From contig SMMW01000024.1 in the NCBI GenBank assembly GCA_004794655.1, positions 2,247,501 to 2,311,500 on the forward strand: a DNA stretch of 64,000 bases, given 5' to 3'. How positions within the stretch are numbered: position 1 is the stretch's first letter; each line of letters starts with the position of its first letter. This DNA comes from Marisa cornuarietis. Its lineage: Eukaryota > Mollusca > Gastropoda > Architaenioglossa > Ampullariidae. The position numbers and the translations under genes were made by a program. The notes below the pieces were generated by a model. It saw only the letters and a list, made by a program, of their open reading frames with translations. It ran no database searches and was not told the DNA's origin. Shown here piece after piece: positions 61,650 to 64,000 of the stretch.

Positions 61650-62870
61650 TCATAAGCGATGGTACAAGCGACCCTTTTGTTGCAGGAAAGCAGGTGTTGC
61701 TTCATTAACGTCTACGGTTGTCGAAACATTAGATGTTTTCCATGCAAACTTCTTATTAACCTCATCACGGACACAAGACTTACTACAGAAAATAGTCTGA
61801 AATGTCTCTCTGTATTTTGAACTTGAAGAATAGTAGATTAAAAAGCTAAATGAAGATTCCATACAAATGCTTAGCTCGGCAATGCTTGCAGAAGCAAGGA
61901 AAAAATAACGATACTGGCCATTGGCATTAAATTCTGGATTGAGAAGAGGGTAGACTCTAACGAAACACCTCGGCAAAGCAAGAGTCAAAATCTCTAGAGA
62001 TAACAAAATTAGCATTTTAGTCACCGCAACTTCCTTCTTTGAATTTGCCGACGACCTGTTCTTTCTCCAAGCTAGACTCTGCCACAGTCTTGCAGTAGTG
62101 ATGAACGTGGAAATGAAAACGATTGTTGGACACCCCAAGCCTATGACAAATCCATAAAATATTCTGTCAATAACATCCAGGAGTTCTTTGTTCTTAAACC
62201 CATAATCTGTGACATAAAGGCTCATGAACGAACGTTCTGTTTTCGTGTCGTAGAAGCACACCACGATGTATTTCGCCGTAATTACGAGCCTCAGAAAACA
62301 AATGACTGGAACTCCGACGACTATGATGGCGGCTATGATCTTAGTTTTAAGCATCAATTTTGCTCGTAGCGGAAAACGTACGCAGATGCACCTCTCAATG
62401 GAGATTATCACACTTAGAAACATTGAACTGTACACACAACTGTAGAAAAGCAATATTTTGTTGTTCGCTAGAAACGTCAACATGAATCCGTAGGTTTCTT
62501 TGGAGCTTAACATAAGCATATGCTCCCCAAAGAGAAGAAAATAGAATGAAATATTAACAAAATCTACTACAGCTAAGCTGAAAAGACAGAGATTTACTCG
62601 GTCTTGTAGGCCCTGCTTGAAAAAGACCAGGATACTAAAAATATTCGTTGGTCCTCCGAAGGCAAAAAGCATCGGTATGATGACACCAGATTTCACCTTG
62701 TTGATAATAAGGTCAGTTTCTGGGCTGATGAGGTCTCCGGAACCATCAGACGATGACATCAGCACGCAGTTGCTGGGGTATTTGGTAGAGGAGTTTGTTG
62801 TAATGTTACCTGATTGAAGAGCGGTATTTGCCGTAACGAATGTAGTCCTGCTGTCAAATGTGGACGCCAT
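61650..62870 (-). CDS. Rhodopsin-like (class A) GPCR, subfamily B, with a rebuilt C-terminus
   Basis: An intact intronless receptor of 406 aa from the first ATG (62870). The helix plan and motifs match the 47.5-kb twin: Cys35, GGPTN in TM1, D103 in SLAxxD, ERC 159-161, Cys205, the basic loop 3, SFLIYY in TM7 and tail cysteines. Arg165 appears after ERC (CVRFPLR), where relatives have Leu. The last residues (from about 389, ending FLQQKGRLYHRL) have no counterpart in the twin. They are read from sequence that in the twin locus lies about 105 bp beyond its stop codon, joined here by a net loss of about 116 bp. The promoter-like block is conserved 217 bp upstream. Receptor identity is strong, and the ligand is unknown. 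Confidence 0.95.
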   Translation of the reverse strand: MASTFDSRTTFVTANTALQSGNITTNSSTKYPSNCVLMSSSDGSGDLISPETDLIINKVKSGVIIPMLFAFGGPTNIFSILVFFKQGLQDRVNLCLFSLAVVDFVNISFYFLLFGEHMLMLSSKETYGFMLTFLANNKILLFYSCVYSSMFLSVIISIERCICVRFPLRAKLMLKTKIIAAIIVVGVPVICFLRLVITAKYIVVCFYDTKTERSFMSLYVTDYGFKNKELLDVIDRIFYGFVIGLGCPTIVFISTFITTARLWQSLAWRKNRSSANSKKEVAVTKMLILLSLEILTLALPRCFVRVYPLLNPEFNANGQYRYFFLASASIAELSICMESSFSFLIYYSSSSKYRETFQTIFCSKSCVRDEVNKKFAWKTSNVSTTVDVNEATPAFLQQKGRLYHRL

Positions 62871-63013
62871 TCTAAAAGACACACCATGAAATTACTTTCT
62901 TTACAAATATTTACAAAGTATGTTATCATATTTAAATATAAACATTCCCAAAAATTTCACAGGGTAAAATTTAAAAATAATCTTTATGATGGCGAACGTT
63001 TTCTTGACGAACT

Positions 63014-63095
63014 TTACTGCTTCCGTATTTTGGGGTAAATTAAGTGTGGGGACGAATACCTACCCGAGATTGAACAGGTACCTGCTATTTTATAA
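63014..63095 (-). promoter_or_regulatory. Conserved candidate core promoter of the 61.7-kb receptor
   Basis: Coding strand: TTATAAAAT (63087-63095), GCAGGTACCTGTTCAATCTC, GGTATTCGTCCCCACACTTA and GGAAGCAGTAA. It is almost identical to the block upstream of the 47.5-kb gene. Function is inferred. Confidence 0.6.
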
Positions 63096-64000
63096 GCACA
63101 TCCTATTGAAAATAAACCTTAATTTGAACGCGGATTGTTTAAGGCACATTAGACTGGAGAAGTGGGGTTCTCGAGAGGTTGGTAAATACATTTTCATAAA
63201 ATATAAGTTCTAAGACAATTTAATATAATTTCGTATTTATTGATCATGTACTAGTTGAAATTTTCACATACGTAAAAGGATGACACACATGCACAGCCAC
63301 ACAGATGGACCTATTCTGGGTAATTTCATTCTAGAACTATCGTCTATCTATGAATGTGTTTAGTTAATTTTCTTTTTTTTTCATTTTTGAACAGCGTTGC
63401 ATTTAAACGAGTGCATGAAAAATTCTCATTTTCTTTGCATATTTATAACAATATTAGAAATACTTTTAAGAGAAAATAAAGAAAAATCACTAATTTCTCA
63501 CAAATTCAGATAGAAAGATAATAATTTGTGATTTCAAATTAAACAGAGAAATATTATGTCATTTAAGCGGAGATAAGCGGAGATAACAGGTGATAAAGTC
63601 ATAAAAAGTCATAAAAATCATAATGAGAACCAATTCTGAATTCTTACTGAGGACATTATCTAAAGATTCAATAAAGAGCTGCTGGTACTGATATAGATCG
63701 GTGAAATTAAAAGCTCTACAGACAAAAATAATATACATAGATTGCACACAAATTTATTTGAAATGTGTCATAATAACTGTCGCTTCATGATGTTATGGTG
63801 CGACGAGTGGTCCCTGTTCAACTTTAGTCTTAGAAATCATGTGATTTTGTGACACAACCTACCACACACTGCATCCAGTCGGGGTGAGCTGTTCTCAGCA
63901 GAGCAGGTTGGGCGGTTTCTTCCAAACCTGAATTTCTCTGGAATTTTTTTGGCAAGTTATTTGAGTTTAAAGCTATTGTGCAATATGCAGTGTGTATATC
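63096..64000. other. Upstream flank of the last receptor
   Basis: Homologous to 48914-49330 as far as about 63500. A block at 63770-63880 resembles 59030-59140 rather than anything just beyond 49330. No gene was recognised. Confidence 0.55.

Noticed and set aside
1..64000. CRISPR arrays, bacterial operons, rRNA genes
   Set aside because: No regularly spaced short repeats, no operon-like packing and no rRNA-like sequence were seen.

Overview
The window looks like nuclear DNA of an invertebrate, most likely a mollusc and probably a gastropod. This is inferred from the receptor family, the intronless genes in a local cluster, the AT-rich intergenic DNA with many microsatellites, and the mix of decayed LINE, mariner, piggyBac and MITE-like repeats. 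No bacterial features (operons, Shine-Dalgarno sites) are seen. The species cannot be named from the sequence alone.

The main content is a cluster of intronless rhodopsin-like (class A) G-protein coupled receptors of one lineage-specific family. It resembles the expanded orphan or chemosensory receptors of molluscs. Four copies are intact: 20091-21221 (+), 37439-38614 (-), 47491-48678 (-) and 61650-62870 (-). Four are broken or fragmentary: 7341-8290 (+), 8836-9035 (+), 31425-31790 (+) and 54925-55209 (-). Plus-strand members occupy the left half and minus-strand members the right half, so the two arrays face each other. There are two subfamilies: A (7.3 and 20.1 kb) and B (37.4, 47.5 and 61.7 kb). 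The three B genes share a conserved upstream block with a TATA-like motif 215-227 bp before the ATG.

The cluster grew by segmental duplication that carried flanking DNA. About 6.6-8.3 kb pairs with 19.4-21.2 kb (offset about 12.75 kb). About 45.75-49.33 kb pairs with 60.05-63.5 kb (offset about 14.2-14.3 kb), including a decayed retroelement downstream of each receptor. A third, non-receptor duplication pairs 51.2-53.66 kb with 57.57-58.93 kb. Comparing the copies dates several changes: a 204-bp in-frame receptor deletion, a receptor C-terminus rebuilt from non-coding DNA, a 96-bp perfect inverted duplication, and a roughly 940-bp insertion with a target-site duplication.

The remaining DNA is mostly repeats. 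There is a 5'-truncated LINE with reverse transcriptase at 3374-5160 and several smaller pieces of it, an internally deleted mariner at 29117-29644, a decayed piggyBac transposase at 34857-36220, foldback and MITE elements, a 213-bp tandem repeat, and a 1.7-2.1 kb unclassified repeat in two inverted copies. Several long stretches hold nothing I can identify. I found no tRNA, rRNA, CRISPR array or multi-exon gene that I could support.
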